DNA of 7,951 bases, taken from an uncultured Clostridia bacterium. Lineage in GTDB: Bacteria > Bacillota > Clostridia > TANB77 > CAG-508. Shown here piece after piece: positions 6,626-7,951 of this stretch. The stretch lies in NCBI GenBank assembly GCA_944388635.1, contig CALXJN010000048.1, positions 1-7,951 on the forward strand, given 5' to 3'. The position numbers were made by a program, and so were the translations under genes. How positions within the stretch are numbered: position 1 is the first letter of the stretch; every line of letters starts with the position of its first letter. The notes under the pieces are model-generated. The model was not told the origin of the DNA and ran no database searches. It was given only the letters and a program-made list of their open reading frames with translations.

Positions 6626-7894
6626 TTAATCTACAATTAGGTTATCCCTTCCAGCACCGGTTCCAATAAATTTGATAGGGCAACCAACAATTTCTTCGAT
6701 TTTTGCAAGATATTTTTTTGCATTTTCAGGTAAATCTGAACGATTTTTTATATTACTAATATCTCCAAAATTTCCGTCAAATTCTTCATATACAGCTGTA
6801 CAATTATCTAGATATTCAGGTGTTGTAGAAAAGTCTGTTGTAACTTTTCCCTTATGATTATAAGCAACACAAAGCTGAATTTTATCAAGTTTTCCAACAG
6901 TATCAAGGTGGTTTATTGCAATACCTGTAATACCATTTACCATAACAGCATATTTTAATGCAACAAGGTCAAGCCAACCGCATCTCCTTGGTCTTTTGGT
7001 AGTTGTTCCATATTCATGACCAAGTTCTCTTATTTTATCTCCAATTTCATTATTTTGTTCAGTTATGTATGGACCTTCACCAACTCTTGAAGAATAAGCC
7101 TTTATTACGCCATATACTTCTCCAATATCCTTTGGACTTAAGCCACTTCCTGTACAAATTCCACCAAGAGTAGGGTTAGAAGATGTAACATAAGGATATG
7201 AACCAAAATCTATATCGAGTAAAGTTGCTTGTGCTCCTTCGCAAAGAAGTTTTTTGCCTTCGTTTATGGCATTATGTAATAGTACAACAGTGTCTACTAC
7301 ATAAGGTTTTAATATTTCAGCATATTTTGTATATTCTGCAATTATTTCTTCTGCATTCATTTCAGGATATCCATAAGCTTTGAATATTTTATTTTTATTT
7401 TCAACATTTCTACGAACTAAGTCAGCAAATTTTGGTCTTATGAAGTCTTGCATTCTTATTCCAGAACGTTCATATTTATCACAATAGGCAGGACCAATTC
7501 CACGACAGGTTGTACCTATTTTTCCATTTCCTCTATTTTCTTCAAGCATTTTGTCCATTGCTATATGATAAGGCATAATAATATGAGCTTTATCACTAAC
7601 ACGTAAATTATTTACAGAATAGCCATGTGCCTTTAAATTATCTATTTCTTCTATTAATACTTTTGGATCTATCACAACTCCATTACCAATTACTGCTAAA
7701 GTTCCTTCATTTAAAATCCCAGAAGGAATAAGATGAAATGCATATTTTGTTCCCTTAACTTCTATTGTATGTCCTGCATTATTACCACCAGTACATCTAA
7801 TAGAAATGTCAGCTTTTGTAGAAAGATAATCAATTATTTTTCCTTTTCCTTCGTCTCCATAAAATGCTCCTAATACAACATCGACTTTTGACAT
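6626..7894 (-). CDS. purA: Adenylosuccinate synthetase
   Basis: PurA joins IMP and aspartate using GTP to form adenylosuccinate, the first committed step from IMP to AMP, in the cytoplasm. The start MSKVDVVLGAFYGDEGKGK is chosen because GGAGG (complement of 7903-7907) lies eight bases before that ATG. The 422-residue product is a normal family length. Visible motifs are GDEGKGK with catalytic Asp14, GGNNAGHT with catalytic His42, GTTCRGIGPAYCDKYERSGIR, CEGAQATLLDIDFGSYPYVTSS, GHEYGTTTKRPRRCGWLD, NHLDTV and the C-terminal GTGAGRD. The first nucleotide loop reads GAFYGDEGKGK where many homologues have GxQWGDEGKGK, and the SR-GEGP segment ends YITE rather than FPTE; both are conservative variants. 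It is transcribed toward adhE and shares a terminator with it. The frame is intact, with no in-frame CGG. Confidence 0.98.
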   Translation of the reverse strand: MSKVDVVLGAFYGDEGKGKIIDYLSTKADISIRCTGGNNAGHTIEVKGTKYAFHLIPSGILNEGTLAVIGNGVVIDPKVLIEEIDNLKAHGYSVNNLRVSDKAHIIMPYHIAMDKMLEENRGNGKIGTTCRGIGPAYCDKYERSGIRMQDFIRPKFADLVRRNVENKNKIFKAYGYPEMNAEEIIAEYTKYAEILKPYVVDTVVLLHNAINEGKKLLCEGAQATLLDIDFGSYPYVTSSNPTLGGICTGSGLSPKDIGEVYGVIKAYSSRVGEGPYITEQNNEIGDKIRELGHEYGTTTKRPRRCGWLDLVALKYAVMVNGITGIAINHLDTVGKLDKIQLCVAYNHKGKVTTDFSTTPEYLDNCTAVYEEFDGNFGDISNIKNRSDLPENAKKYLAKIEEIVGCPIKFIGTGAGRDNLIVD

Positions 7895-7911
7895 ATATAA
7901 GACCTCCAATC

Positions 7912-7923
7912 GAGCATATGCTC
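7912..7923. promoter_or_regulatory. Perfect 12-base palindrome upstream of the purA ribosome binding site
   Basis: GAGCATATGCTC is self-complementary and ends four bases before the purA Shine-Dalgarno (7903-7907 on +). It could be an operator or, in RNA, a four-base-pair stem with an AUAU loop. On the - strand a -10-like TAATAT (7947-7942) lies further upstream, but any -35 is outside the window. It does not resemble the Bacillus PurBox. Function unknown. Confidence 0.35.
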
Positions 7924-7951
7924 TGTAAATTTCCAACAAATATATTATCTA

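Noticed and set aside
7895..7939. Longer purA beginning at TTG 7939
   Set aside because: The extra 15 residues are not family-like, and a good Shine-Dalgarno is placed for the ATG at 7894, inside that extension.

Overview
This is an AT-rich, densely coded bacterial chromosome segment. Its Shine-Dalgarno sites (AAAGGAGG), short promoters, U-tailed hairpin terminators, A/T-ending codons and protein content point to a fermentative, probably anaerobic Bacillota, most likely of the Clostridia type. I cannot name genus or species. There are six genes. Five are on the + strand: the 3' end of fusA (EF-G), tuf (EF-Tu), plsX, acpP and adhE. purA is on the - strand and converges on adhE. No gene-free stretch exceeds 300 bases. 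I see no tRNA or rRNA gene, CRISPR array, phage gene or transposase gene.

Layout. 1-750 is the C-terminal part of EF-G. 751-1019 holds a large imperfect palindrome and then the tuf promoter, which is framed by a perfect 12-bp inverted repeat. 1020-2222 is tuf, closed by an intrinsic terminator. 2416-3448 is plsX and 3517-3756 is acpP, both for membrane lipid and fatty-acid synthesis; acpP ends in a terminator. 3890-6491 is adhE, the bifunctional acetaldehyde/alcohol dehydrogenase of ethanol fermentation. A symmetrical terminator at 6511-6547 and a second hairpin cluster separate it from purA (7894-6626), adenylosuccinate synthetase.

The striking feature is that two of the six genes, plsX and adhE, are each split by one extra base, and the two splits look alike. 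In both, the original frame reads well up to an in-frame CGG, and skipping the C restores an intact, well-conserved protein that continues with GGA glycine (ACT-C-GGA in plsX, CCA-C-GGA in adhE). By my reading these are the only two in-frame CGG codons among about 2,360 sense codons. Two unrelated breaks with the same sequence, one in a normally essential gene, suggest +1 ribosomal frameshifting or quadruplet decoding at a rare or unassigned CGG codon rather than two independent pseudogenes. A systematic sequencing or assembly artefact remains the main alternative. With the shift, PlsX is 343 aa and AdhE 866 aa, both normal family lengths.

The genes serve translation elongation (fusA, tuf), lipid precursor supply (plsX, acpP), NAD+ regeneration (adhE) and AMP synthesis (purA). 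Each unit after fusA has its own promoter candidate or terminator, so this looks like neighbouring small transcription units rather than one operon.
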